From NCBI GenBank assembly GCA_019419725.1, contig DXZL01000072.1:1-7118 (forward strand): a DNA stretch of 7,118 nt. The letters run 5' to 3'. Positions 1 through 6,499 of the stretch are shown in pieces. The stretch is from Veillonella sp. (GTDB taxonomy: Bacteria > Bacillota > Negativicutes > Veillonellales > Veillonellaceae). The notes under the pieces are model-generated. The model was not told where the DNA came from. It made no database searches and saw only the letters and a program-made list of their open reading frames with translations. Made by a program: the position numbers and the translations under genes. Every line of letters starts with the position of its first letter. Position 1 is the stretch's first letter.

Positions 1-9
1 ATATACAGT

Positions 10-51
10 AAAACCCGAATCGCAAAACTACTAAAACACGATTCGGGTTTT
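10..51 (-). terminator. Rho-independent terminator after cbiC, probably bidirectional
   Basis: A perfect 13-bp inverted repeat pairs bases 10-22 (AAAACCCGAATCG) with 39-51 (CGATTCGGGTTTT), leaving a 16-nt A-rich loop. It begins 3 bases after the cbiC stop codon, so it is well placed to end the cbi transcript. On the minus strand the stem ends in a TTTT run (13-10). On the plus strand the right arm runs into TTTTGTATTATTT (48-60), an even better U-rich tail, so the element could also stop a convergent transcript arriving from the left. The loop is longer than the usual 3-8 nt, which lowers certainty about efficiency but not about the stem itself. Confidence 0.85.
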
Positions 52-54
52 GTA

Positions 55-720
55 TTATTTAGATTCTTTACCTTCTACAAAAAGCATGTCATTGCGTTTT
101 ACATCTGTGTAAAGCAATGCATTACATACGGAAGCAGCGATTGGGCTACCACCTTTGTTACCTTTTACAGTGATGTAAGGAACTGGGGATACTTCCATCA
201 AATAATCTTTGGATTCTGCAGCGCCTACGAAGCCTACAGGGATACCAATGATAAGAGCTGGTTTAATACCTTCTTCAAGAGCTAAGCGCAATACTTCGTA
301 CAATGCAGTAGGAGCATTACCGATAGCTACGATTTGGCCTTCTAATTGTTTGCCAAATGTACGCATAGCTGCGATGGAACGAGTTACACCCAATTCTTTA
401 GCCATTTTAGCTACGTTTTCATCTTTGATTAAGCAGTGTACTTCGTTACCGCGAATTTTAAGAGCTGGTTTGGAGATACCTGTACGCACCATTTCTACGT
501 CAGTGTAAATGTCAGCACCATTTTCCAAGGCTTCAATACCTTTTTGAACAGCATCAGGGCTCATTTTTACGAGTTGTGCGTATTCAACGTCACCAGAAGC
601 ATGTACAGTACGGGATACTACGCGTACTTCATCATCTGTTAAACCTAAATCTTTTACATAGTCGTAAATGATTTGCATACTTTTATCTTCAATCGCTTTA
701 GGATTTTTAACGTAATCCAT
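55..720 (-). CDS. cbiC: Cobalt-precorrin-8 methylmutase CbiC
   Basis: CbiC moves the methyl group from C11 to C12 of the corrin ring, giving cobyrinate; it is the last ring-forming step of the cytoplasmic anaerobic pathway. The 221-residue product is near the usual 210-220 for the CobH/CbiC family. Visible family motifs are SRTVHASGD (residues 36-44, with the expected catalytic His at 40), IGNAPTALYEVL, GIPVGFVGAAESK and GNKGGSPIAASVCNALL. The frame stays open upstream to 855, but the start at 720 is chosen because GGGAGG lies 6 nt before this ATG, the product then begins like the family, and upstream codons would run deep into cbiJ. It overlaps the cbiJ stop by 14 nt, so its ribosome binding site lies in the last cbiJ codons and translation is probably coupled. 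In Salmonella this gene precedes cbiD; here it closes the operon. Confidence 0.96.
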   Translation of the reverse strand: MDYVKNPKAIEDKSMQIIYDYVKDLGLTDDEVRVVSRTVHASGDVEYAQLVKMSPDAVQKGIEALENGADIYTDVEMVRTGISKPALKIRGNEVHCLIKDENVAKMAKELGVTRSIAAMRTFGKQLEGQIVAIGNAPTALYEVLRLALEEGIKPALIIGIPVGFVGAAESKDYLMEVSPVPYITVKGNKGGSPIAASVCNALLYTDVKRNDMLFVEGKESK

Positions 721-1495
721 TAGTGTCCTCCCATAATTCGAAAAATTCATCATTCGATGATACCACGTGGCTTTCAATCTTAACACGGGGTCTATCGATA
801 ACAATAACATGGATACCAAGATCCATAGCTGCTTGTAATTTTGTATCAGCACCACCTACAAGGCCAGAGTTTTTCATAACTACAACGCTAGCCTTTGTAT
901 CGTGGAACATAATACGGTTCATATCGTAAGAAAATGGACCTTGTACTGCAACGATGCGCTTTGGACTTACATTGAGGTCTTCCATCATTTGTAACACCTC
1001 TGCGGTAGGCAAAATACGTGTCCATACTTCACAGTCTTGTAAGGCTTCAGATTTAGCAAAGATGTGCATTGTCTTACTACCAGTAGTCAAATACACATGG
1101 TTATTATTTTCCTTCGCTAACTTGCCTGCTAGATTAGCTGCTTCTACTTCATCTACTACGATATGTAATTTATCATACTCTGGTAATGGTACCTCTTTAC
1201 GTTCAAACCGAACAAAAGGTATACCTTCGGCCTTTGCTGCATCTTGAGCCGTAGCTGTAACAATAGCAGCATACGGATGACTTGCATCAATTAAGAGTCG
1301 TACATTGTGCTCTTTAATCAAGTTTTGCATCGCCTCTTGGTCAAGACGGCCCGTATGTACGGTAATGCCTTTATGGGCAGCAAGCTCTGCACCATACTGA
1401 CTAACAACCGTAACAAGCACATCTTCACCAGTCCGTTTTTGGATTTCTACCGCTAAGGTGCGACCATCCAAAGTGCCGGCAATGACCCAAATCAT
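707..1495 (-). CDS. cbiJ: Cobalt-precorrin-6A reductase CbiJ (CobK family)
   Basis: CbiJ is the NAD(P)H-dependent reductase that converts cobalt-precorrin-6A to 6B by reducing one double bond of the macrocycle. The 262-residue protein begins with a hydrophobic strand and a GTLDGR nucleotide-binding turn (7-12), followed by VHTGRLD (46-52) and the family signature DASHPYA (70-76). The C-terminal half carries the MKNSGLVGGADTK motif and a later VIVIDRP strand, typical of CobK/CbiJ. The start at 1495 forms an ATGA overlap with the cbiH stop, with a GAGG site 9 nt upstream, and its stop lies inside the first codons of cbiC. Aerobic CobK belongs to the same family; the cbiD and cbiG neighbours show that the cobalt-containing substrate is meant here. 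Specificity for NADH or NADPH cannot be read from the sequence. Confidence 0.94.
   Translation of the reverse strand: MIWVIAGTLDGRTLAVEIQKRTGEDVLVTVVSQYGAELAAHKGITVHTGRLDQEAMQNLIKEHNVRLLIDASHPYAAIVTATAQDAAKAEGIPFVRFERKEVPLPEYDKLHIVVDEVEAANLAGKLAKENNNHVYLTTGSKTMHIFAKSEALQDCEVWTRILPTAEVLQMMEDLNVSPKRIVAVQGPFSYDMNRIMFHDTKASVVVMKNSGLVGGADTKLQAAMDLGIHVIVIDRPRVKIESHVVSSNDEFFELWEDTNGLR
727..732 (-). promoter_or_regulatory. Ribosome binding site of cbiC that decides its start
   Basis: GGGAGG sits 6 nt before the ATG at 720 and is read in the cbiJ frame as part of its Trp-Glu-Asp codons near the C-terminus. No comparable site is apparent for the longer open frame that would begin at 855. Confidence 0.8.
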
Positions 1496-2316
1496 AATTT
1501 GTAGCCTCGAGGTGTAATCATGCGACCATTTTCAACATAGGTTTGGCTGTTACCGATGATAACAAGTGTTTGCATATCTACTTCTTCGTTAGTGAAGTTT
1601 TCAAGGTCAGAAATTACCATATGTTGACCTGGACGACCTGCTTTTTGCACGATACCAACAGGTGTTTTAGGATCGCGGTATTTAAGAACGATTTCGCGAA
1701 CTTCATCTAAGTGTGTAACACGTTTTTTACTGCGTGGGTTGTACAAGGAGATAACCATATCGCCTTGTGCACAAAGGTCGGCACGTTTTTTAATAAGATC
1801 CCATGGAGTCATCAAATCACTCAAAGAAATGACTGCAAAGTCATGCATCAAAGGTGCACCCAATACAGATGCTGCTACGTTTACAGCACTAAGACCAGGT
1901 ACGATATCTACGGAAGGACGTTTTTCTGCTGGCACTTTATTAGCAAGTTCTAACACAAGACCTGCCATGCCATATACGCCGGAGTCACCAGAGGATACTA
2001 CAACGACTTGATGGCCTTCTACGGCTAAATCAACTGCTTGTTGGCAACGATCTACTTCTTGCATCATTGCAGTACCTACAGTTTCTTTACCTTCGATAAG
2101 GTCTTTGATCAAGTCGAGGTATGTCAAATAACCTACCACGCGGTCAGCTGCTAAGATAGCTTCGCGTGCTTGAGGTGTCATAAACTCTTCATCGCCAGGG
2201 CCGATACCGATTACTTTGATGTTACCTGTGCAATGGCTACCGTTGTTTTGGGATAAATTGTTTTGTGCTGTATTAATGTTCGGCTCTTGGCCGCTAGTAA
2301 TGCTGTTGTCTCGCAT
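1492..2316 (-). CDS. cbiH: Cobalt-factor III / cobalt-precorrin-3 C17-methyltransferase CbiH with N-terminal extension
   Basis: CbiH uses SAM to methylate C17 and triggers ring contraction, giving cobalt-precorrin-4 with a delta-lactone. The tetrapyrrole methylase fold starts at residue 33: GIGPG (37-41), SSGDSGVYGMAG (108-119), VPGLSAVNVAAS (139-150) and the CbiH/CobJ signature GAPLMHDFAVISLSD (153-167), followed by ISLYNPRSKKR and GIVQKAGRPGQ. The core of about 242 residues is normal for the family. Residues 1-32 are an extra polar tail with 8 Asn, 4 Ser and 3 Gln, encoded wholly within the end of cbiG. I kept the start at 2316 because a double AGGAG/AGGAA site precedes it and I find no in-frame ATG, GTG or TTG close to residue 33. 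Its TGA stop overlaps the cbiJ ATG. Confidence 0.93.
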   Translation of the reverse strand: MRDNSITSGQEPNINTAQNNLSQNNGSHCTGNIKVIGIGPGDEEFMTPQAREAILAADRVVGYLTYLDLIKDLIEGKETVGTAMMQEVDRCQQAVDLAVEGHQVVVVSSGDSGVYGMAGLVLELANKVPAEKRPSVDIVPGLSAVNVAASVLGAPLMHDFAVISLSDLMTPWDLIKKRADLCAQGDMVISLYNPRSKKRVTHLDEVREIVLKYRDPKTPVGIVQKAGRPGQHMVISDLENFTNEEVDMQTLVIIGNSQTYVENGRMITPRGYKL

Positions 2317-3359
2317 ACGTTTCCTACTCCTATAGTTCCTTTTACAAAATTAGATTCTTTTAATTTTTCTTCTTCAATGAGTGGCGCCATCTCGTCCTGT
2401 GTATAGAACACGATAGGCCACCCCATAATTTGCATAGCCTCTAAAAGGCCTACTTCGTCTTGTTTAACGATAACCGATGCTGCCGTAACAAGGCTTTTTG
2501 GTGAAAGCTTATGTGCTGCTAGCGACTGTTGTATGGCGTCAACGATCAATTCCTTTGGCGTATCTCGACGACAGCCAATGCCCATCGTATAGGTACGAGG
2601 GCGCAAAATCAATTGATTACCATACTCTGCAATTACTTTGTCTGTAATAACTACGCGAGAAGAACCTTCTTCAGCGCTTTCATTTTTACATGGAATGGAG
2701 TCAAGTTCCTCTAGAGAAACAACATGAACCATACCATGCTCACCAATATGAGCTTTCGCAGCTTGTTCTAAAGGCTCTGCATTTGGTAAGCTAGCATCGA
2801 TATAATAATCAACTCGTTCTCCTCCAACGATGGCAGAGTTCACATTGATTAAGGTTTGGAAATCATCCACCAACAGATGCTCATGGCGCGCCAACACGTC
2901 AGGCGCTGGCAATCCGTTTACATCCGTAGCAGTTGTAATAACTGGGTCCGCATCGATGGCCAGCGAAATGGACTGCGTCCATTCGTTGGCGCCCCCAAGG
3001 TGCCCAGACAATAAGCTAATCACATGGTGTCCTACTTCGTCCATTACGACTACAGCAGGATCTTTGGATTTATGCTCAATATACGGTGCAATCATGCGCA
3101 CTACAATACCAAGTGCCATAATACATAACACTTGATCGTAATCTTTGAAAATCTGTCCAATATGATTTTTGAGGGAATCAAAATAAATAGCATCTCCACC
3201 AGAGGGACGGTTTTCCTTTTCAAAGCAATCCGCATGGGGTGCCACCAAAGACTTGATGCGTTGACCTAGCTTTGCACCTCGTTCAGATACAGAGAGAATA
3301 GCCGTTCTATTCTTCTTAGCTCCAGTCGTAGATGCAACAGTTTCTAGTTCTTTCATCAT
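2211..3359 (-). CDS. cbiG: Cobalt-precorrin-5A hydrolase CbiG
   Basis: CbiG opens the delta-lactone of cobalt-precorrin-5A and releases the former C20 as acetaldehyde, giving cobalt-precorrin-5B; it is specific to the anaerobic route. The product has about 382 residues, slightly above the usual 340-360. The N-terminal and central part shows MALGIVVRMIAPYI (81-94), DPAVVVMDEVGHHVISLL (100-117) and SGHLGGAN (118-125). The C-terminal CbiG domain starts near MGIGCRRDTP (259-268) and ends with the Gly-rich GVGNVCETTALLAAK (344-358) and a TTVAIAQ strand. The frame is open to 3428, but the start at 3359 is one base after the cbiF stop with AAGGA 5 nt upstream. The next codon is also ATG (3356, spacing 8) and is an equally possible start. 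Its last 34 codons overlap cbiH. Confidence 0.95.
   Translation of the reverse strand: MMKELETVASTTGAKKNRTAILSVSERGAKLGQRIKSLVAPHADCFEKENRPSGGDAIYFDSLKNHIGQIFKDYDQVLCIMALGIVVRMIAPYIEHKSKDPAVVVMDEVGHHVISLLSGHLGGANEWTQSISLAIDADPVITTATDVNGLPAPDVLARHEHLLVDDFQTLINVNSAIVGGERVDYYIDASLPNAEPLEQAAKAHIGEHGMVHVVSLEELDSIPCKNESAEEGSSRVVITDKVIAEYGNQLILRPRTYTMGIGCRRDTPKELIVDAIQQSLAAHKLSPKSLVTAASVIVKQDEVGLLEAMQIMGWPIVFYTQDEMAPLIEEEKLKESNFVKGTIGVGNVCETTALLAAKSRTLIQHKTIYPKTTVAIAQVTSK
2321..2331 (-). promoter_or_regulatory. Double ribosome binding site of cbiH embedded in cbiG
   Basis: On the minus strand the stretch reads AGGAGTAGGAA, giving AGGAG 10 nt and AGGA 5-6 nt before the cbiH ATG at 2316. The same bases encode the conserved Gly-Val-Gly of the CbiG C-terminal motif GVGNVCE, so the site is constrained by both genes. 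It is the main support for the long cbiH start. Confidence 0.7.
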
Positions 3360-3360
3360 A

Positions 3361-4122
3361 CTAGTCCTTAGCACTGCGGTACATATGAGCAAACCCTTTG
3401 TCGTAAAGTTTAGATAATTCGTATTCACTATCTAATACATGGCTTACTACGATCATAGCTTGGCGTAATACGCCTTCTTTCGCTACGATATCCGCAATGG
3501 TTTCCAATGTGCCACGAATAATGCGTTGGTCTGGCCAAGACGCTTTTACCACGATAGCCACTGGAGTTGTTTTGTCATAACCGCCCTCGATGAGTTCAGC
3601 TACAACCTTATCTAACATTTGAACGCTAAGGAAAATACACATAGTTGCTTCATGAGCTGCTAACATGCGCAATTTTTCCTTTGGAGGCATCGGTGTACGG
3701 CCTTCCATACGCGTAATAATTACTGTTTGAGATACATTTGGCAATGTATATTCTTGTTTCAAAGCCGCTGCTGTAGCAAGGAAAGAGCTTACACCTGGTA
3801 CGACTTCATAAGAAATCCCCATGCCAGCTAATGCATCCATTTGCTCTTGAATCGCACCATAAATAGCAGGGTCACCTGTATGAAGGCGAACTACGCTTTT
3901 ACCAGCCTCCACAGAAGCTTTCATAACAGCCAACACCTCATCAAGGTTCATAGTAGCACTGTTATGAATTTCACAGCTTGGTTTACAAGCCTCTAAAATG
4001 GCAGGGTTTACCAAGGAGCCAGCGTAGATAACAACATCTGCCTCTTGCACTAAACGATACCCTTTGCGAGTGATTAACTCGGGATCCCCAGGGCCTGCGC
4101 CTACGATATGTACGTCAACCAT
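3361..4122 (-). CDS. cbiF: Cobalt-precorrin-4 C11-methyltransferase CbiF
   Basis: CbiF transfers a methyl group from SAM to C11 of cobalt-precorrin-4, giving cobalt-precorrin-5A. The 253-residue product has normal length for the CbiF/CobM group of tetrapyrrole methylases. It shows VGAGPGDPELIT (7-18), the CbiF/CobM signature YAGSLVN (33-39), RLHTGDPAIYGA (79-90) and VVPGVSSFLATAAAL (107-121), then TRMEGRTPMP, the TMCIFLSV strand and KASWPDQRIIRGTL. The frame is open to 4158 but the start at 4122 is preferred: AAGGAG lies 6 nt upstream, the sequence then begins at the first beta strand as in the family, and the cbiT stop is only one base away. It is flanked by cbiT and cbiG in the same order as in Salmonella. 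Confidence 0.96.
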   Translation of the reverse strand: MVDVHIVGAGPGDPELITRKGYRLVQEADVVIYAGSLVNPAILEACKPSCEIHNSATMNLDEVLAVMKASVEAGKSVVRLHTGDPAIYGAIQEQMDALAGMGISYEVVPGVSSFLATAAALKQEYTLPNVSQTVIITRMEGRTPMPPKEKLRMLAAHEATMCIFLSVQMLDKVVAELIEGGYDKTTPVAIVVKASWPDQRIIRGTLETIADIVAKEGVLRQAMIVVSHVLDSEYELSKLYDKGFAHMYRSAKD

Positions 4123-4123
4123 A

Positions 4124-4711
4124 TTACTCTCCTTCTGCGATACGCGTTGCAGATACAATGAAAATTGGACTCAATGGGTCTAACAAATGATAGGGACCAG
4201 CCTTGCGGTAACGGCTGATGGACATTTGGTAACCTTCATAGGTAAAAGGACGACTTTTCAATTCTTTTAAGATTGTATAACCAGTTTCCATCGTTACCGC
4301 AGTTACAACTAGACGGCCACCTACTTTTAAAAGACGTTGCGCCTCGTCCATAATGCCTGTCATACCGCCAGCACTGCCACCGATGATAACCGCATCAAGC
4401 TCAGGCAATTCTTCCATACCTTCAGGAGCTTTGGCCTTGATAACTGTCATATTATTTACATTGAATTTCTTCATGTTTTCATTGATAAGGTCGATGCCTT
4501 TATCAAAGCGCTCAATCGCATATACATGTCCTTTAGGCGCGGCCAAGGCTGCTTCAATAGAGATAGAGCCCGTACCAGCACCTACATCAAGGACGATGCT
4601 ATCTTCCTCGATGCGTGCCTCATTCATAACGGCTTTGCGAATCTCGCATTTCGTCATCGGCACGTCGCCGCGGATAAATTCCTCATCAGGAATTCCGAAA
4701 AAATGTCTCAT
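4124..4711 (-). CDS. cbiT: Cobalt-precorrin-6B C15-methyltransferase (decarboxylating) CbiT
   Basis: CbiT methylates C15 with SAM and removes the C12 acetate carboxylate, yielding cobalt-precorrin-8 together with CbiE. Unlike its methylase neighbours it has a class I Rossmann methyltransferase fold. The family's N-terminal GIPDEEFIRGDVPMTKCEIR is at residues 6-25, SAM motif I LDVGAGTG at 41-48, the acidic strand end AIERFDKG follows, and DAVIIGGSAGGM is the characteristic GGS motif. At 195 residues it is a normal stand-alone CbiT; in many organisms it is fused to CbiE as CobL/CbiET, and here the two are separate but share an ATGA overlap. The only upstream ribosome site is a weak GGTGG 7 nt before the ATG, so its translation probably depends on coupling to cbiE. 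Confidence 0.96.
   Translation of the reverse strand: MRHFFGIPDEEFIRGDVPMTKCEIRKAVMNEARIEEDSIVLDVGAGTGSISIEAALAAPKGHVYAIERFDKGIDLINENMKKFNVNNMTVIKAKAPEGMEELPELDAVIIGGSAGGMTGIMDEAQRLLKVGGRLVVTAVTMETGYTILKELKSRPFTYEGYQMSISRYRKAGPYHLLDPLSPIFIVSATRIAEGE
4129..4134 (-). promoter_or_regulatory. Ribosome binding site of cbiF that decides its start
   Basis: AAGGAG lies 6 nt before the ATG at 4122 and also forms the Glu-Gly-Glu codons that end cbiT. It supports the start at 4122 over the open frame extending to 4158. Confidence 0.8.
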
Positions 4712-5334
4712 CCTAGTACCACCATTACAGAGTGACCAAAACCTTCTAGCTCAGTTATTACCTCTAGCGTAGAGTCTACAATTTTTTCATCATCATAGCT
4801 CAAACGCTCAAGGGCTGCTGCTCTCGTTTCTTTTGGCCAACCTGCATCTATTAAAATACGCGCAATATGCGCTGGATTATATTCAGGATCCGTCAAGAAT
4901 CCCATCTTTTTACCTGCTTCATATACGAGCTTCTCTGGTGCCGGTTGACGACCGTGAAAGCTCATTAAATCCGCATCATGCCACACCTCATTAAGTCGTG
5001 CAAAAGCAAAGGTCATAGAACTAATGCCTGGCACCACCTCAATAGGATTGACAGGGAATTTCTTTTTTAAATACGGCAACAAGCTATAGTAGCCAGTATC
5101 ACCACTAACCATAACGACAACGTCATGATCGTTGAGCTCACGCTCAATTTGCTCAGCGAGCAAGCTAAGCTTACCCGTTACAGGATATGTAATTTGGCCA
5201 GGTTCTTGAAAGTCCTCTAAGGACCGTTCGCTACCGACCAATACTGTAGCATGTTTAATTAAATTAAGGCCTTTAGGTACCACATAATCAGGATTACCTG
5301 GACCAATGCCTACGATATACAAGGTATGTGCCAT
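4708..5334 (-). CDS. cbiE: Cobalt-precorrin-7 C5-methyltransferase CbiE
   Basis: CbiE is the SAM-dependent C5-methyltransferase that works with CbiT to turn cobalt-precorrin-6B into cobalt-precorrin-8. The 208-residue protein has the tetrapyrrole methylase layout: VGIGPGNPDYVVPKG (8-22), VMVSGDTGYYSLLPYL (74-89), EVVPGISSMTFAFARL (99-114) and the CbiE-type DLMSFHGR (122-129). Length is normal for a CbiE not fused to CbiT. The ATG at 5334 lies inside cbiD (25-nt overlap), with AGGAG 10 nt upstream encoded by the cbiD Ile-Gly-Glu codons. Its TGA stop overlaps the cbiT ATG. The stand-alone protein resembles the N-terminal half of aerobic CobL. Confidence 0.95.
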   Translation of the reverse strand: MAHTLYIVGIGPGNPDYVVPKGLNLIKHATVLVGSERSLEDFQEPGQITYPVTGKLSLLAEQIERELNDHDVVVMVSGDTGYYSLLPYLKKKFPVNPIEVVPGISSMTFAFARLNEVWHDADLMSFHGRQPAPEKLVYEAGKKMGFLTDPEYNPAHIARILIDAGWPKETRAAALERLSYDDEKIVDSTLEVITELEGFGHSVMVVLG

Positions 5335-6428
5335 TGTTCAAGCTCTCCTATCTCTTTTGCATGCTTATCCATCGCCAAAATCTCGCCCTTTAAGGTGGTA
5401 ATAATGATACCTACCTCTGCTTCGTTAGCAATATATCGCTCACTACGTAGAGAGGCACGATCTACAACGCGTTGGTATACACCATTCAATCCTTCTCGTT
5501 CTAAAATAGGGAACGTAGACTCTGTGGTTTGGCAATTAAATAACTCTTCACACACCGCTTGGGATGCCCCTTCTAAAGCGGCATAGGCTACGATGCTTTC
5601 CATGCGACCATCACTCATGCGATTATGGGTATGGAAACTACCACTAGCTAATTTTATTAATTTGCCAATATGACCGATGATCAAAATACGCTTGAAGCCA
5701 ATTTGTACTGCCTTTTCCAGCATAAAGCCAATAAAGTTACTGGTTTCTGCCATTTGGTTCTTATGAATCCCCAGAACTTGTTCCGCCAGATCCTGACCGA
5801 TACGGCCCGGCACGAGAACAGCCGTTTCACAACCATTTGCTTTCATAACCTTTAGCTGAGGTACTAACGAGTTTTTGAACCCTTCTTCACTCATAGGCTT
5901 AACGATACCCGTAGTACCGATAATGGAAATACCACCTTCGATACCCAGGGTATGATTTAACGTTTTCTTGGCTAATACCATACCGTTTGGTACGCTCACC
6001 GTTACCGTTACGCCTTGGCCATGTACACAATGCTCTTCAAAGACGATGTTCATCATCGTCCTAGGCCCTGGATTGATAGCCGGTTCTCCTGGCGGCATCG
6101 CAAGGCCCGGTTTCGTTACCGTCCCAACGCCAAAGCCTGCCCGGAATCGTAGTTCACCAGTATCATCAAGGGTCACTGTCGTTTCCACATCATTGCCATG
6201 GGTTACATCAGGATCGTCGCCGCCGTCTTTCATAACGGTCACCTTAGCCTCTGTATCGGATATGACCTCTACGGCTTTAATAGGCACCTCAATATACTGA
6301 CCTTGAGGATTTTCAATGACCACTTGATCCACGATGTTCTTATCTAAGAGGGCCAATAAACCAGCTTTCATACCTGCCGTAGCACATGAACCTGTGGTAT
6401 AGCCACCCTTCATGTCCTCTACTTTCAT
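5310..6428 (-). CDS. cbiD: Cobalt-precorrin-5B C1-methyltransferase CbiD
   Basis: CbiD is the SAM-dependent enzyme that methylates C1 of cobalt-precorrin-5B to give cobalt-precorrin-6A, and it marks the anaerobic pathway. It has its own fold, unrelated to the CbiE/F/H methylases. The 372-residue product is normal length and shows the N-terminal signature GYTTGSCATAG (9-19), KDGGDDPDVTHG (67-78), GVGTVTKPGLAMPPGEP (100-116), INPGPR (118-123), GGISIIGTTGIVKPMSEE and the C-terminal GHIGKLIKLASG then SFHTHNRMSDGR. The ATG at 6428 follows a full AGGAGG (6433-6438) at a short 4-nt spacing. It is the first cbi gene, 71 bp after yajQ, and overlaps cbiE at its end. Whether it has its own promoter is not evident from the gap. 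Confidence 0.97.
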   Translation of the reverse strand: MKVEDMKGGYTTGSCATAGMKAGLLALLDKNIVDQVVIENPQGQYIEVPIKAVEVISDTEAKVTVMKDGGDDPDVTHGNDVETTVTLDDTGELRFRAGFGVGTVTKPGLAMPPGEPAINPGPRTMMNIVFEEHCVHGQGVTVTVSVPNGMVLAKKTLNHTLGIEGGISIIGTTGIVKPMSEEGFKNSLVPQLKVMKANGCETAVLVPGRIGQDLAEQVLGIHKNQMAETSNFIGFMLEKAVQIGFKRILIIGHIGKLIKLASGSFHTHNRMSDGRMESIVAYAALEGASQAVCEELFNCQTTESTFPILEREGLNGVYQRVVDRASLRSERYIANEAEVGIIITTLKGEILAMDKHAKEIGELEQWHIPCIS

Positions 6429-6499
6429 AAGGCCTCCTACACCAATAGAGTTAGCAACTCCAATGAATCAAACTAACCCTATCTTATGGACATATGTTA
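6429..6499. other. 71-bp yajQ-cbiD intergenic gap without terminator or riboswitch
   Basis: The only structure I see is a weak 5-bp hairpin, GAGTT-AGC-AACTC (6448-6460), with no T-run after it, plus the cbiD Shine-Dalgarno. The gap is too short for a cobalamin riboswitch (about 200 nt) and shows no convincing -35/-10 pair. Read-through from yajQ into cbiD is therefore plausible, by inference. Confidence 0.5.

Noticed and set aside
209..508. Plus-strand open frame of 99 codons opposite cbiC, one of many plus-strand frames across the window
   Set aside because: It lies wholly antisense to cbiC, whose family motifs are intact, and its translation resembles no family I know. The other plus-strand frames (for example 4353-4772, 5968-6300, 2830-3135) are rejected for the same reason.
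721..855. 45-codon upstream extension of the cbiC frame
   Set aside because: It lies inside cbiJ, does not look like the CbiC N-terminus, and a strong GGGAGG site marks the ATG at 720.
3360..3428. 23-codon upstream extension of the cbiG frame inside cbiF
   Set aside because: The paired ATGs at 3359/3356 have a good AAGGA site one base after the cbiF stop, and the family N-terminus begins downstream of them.
4123..4158. 12-codon upstream extension of the cbiF frame inside cbiT
   Set aside because: AAGGAG is placed for the ATG at 4122, where the first strand of the methylase fold begins.
1492..5334. cbiE, cbiF and cbiH as a recent tandem duplication
   Set aside because: They share the tetrapyrrole methylase fold but each has its own subfamily motifs (SFHGR, YAGSLV, GAPLMHDF), so they are ancient paralogs found together in many cbi operons.
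6448..6460. Hairpin GAGTT-AGC-AACTC between yajQ and cbiD as a terminator
   Set aside because: It is only a 5-bp stem with no T-run on the minus strand, too weak to call.
6429..6499. Possible cbiD promoter: TTGATT followed 17 nt later by CTATTG on the minus strand
   Set aside because: The -10 candidate matches the consensus poorly and the -35 is only partial, which is expected by chance in A/T-rich DNA.
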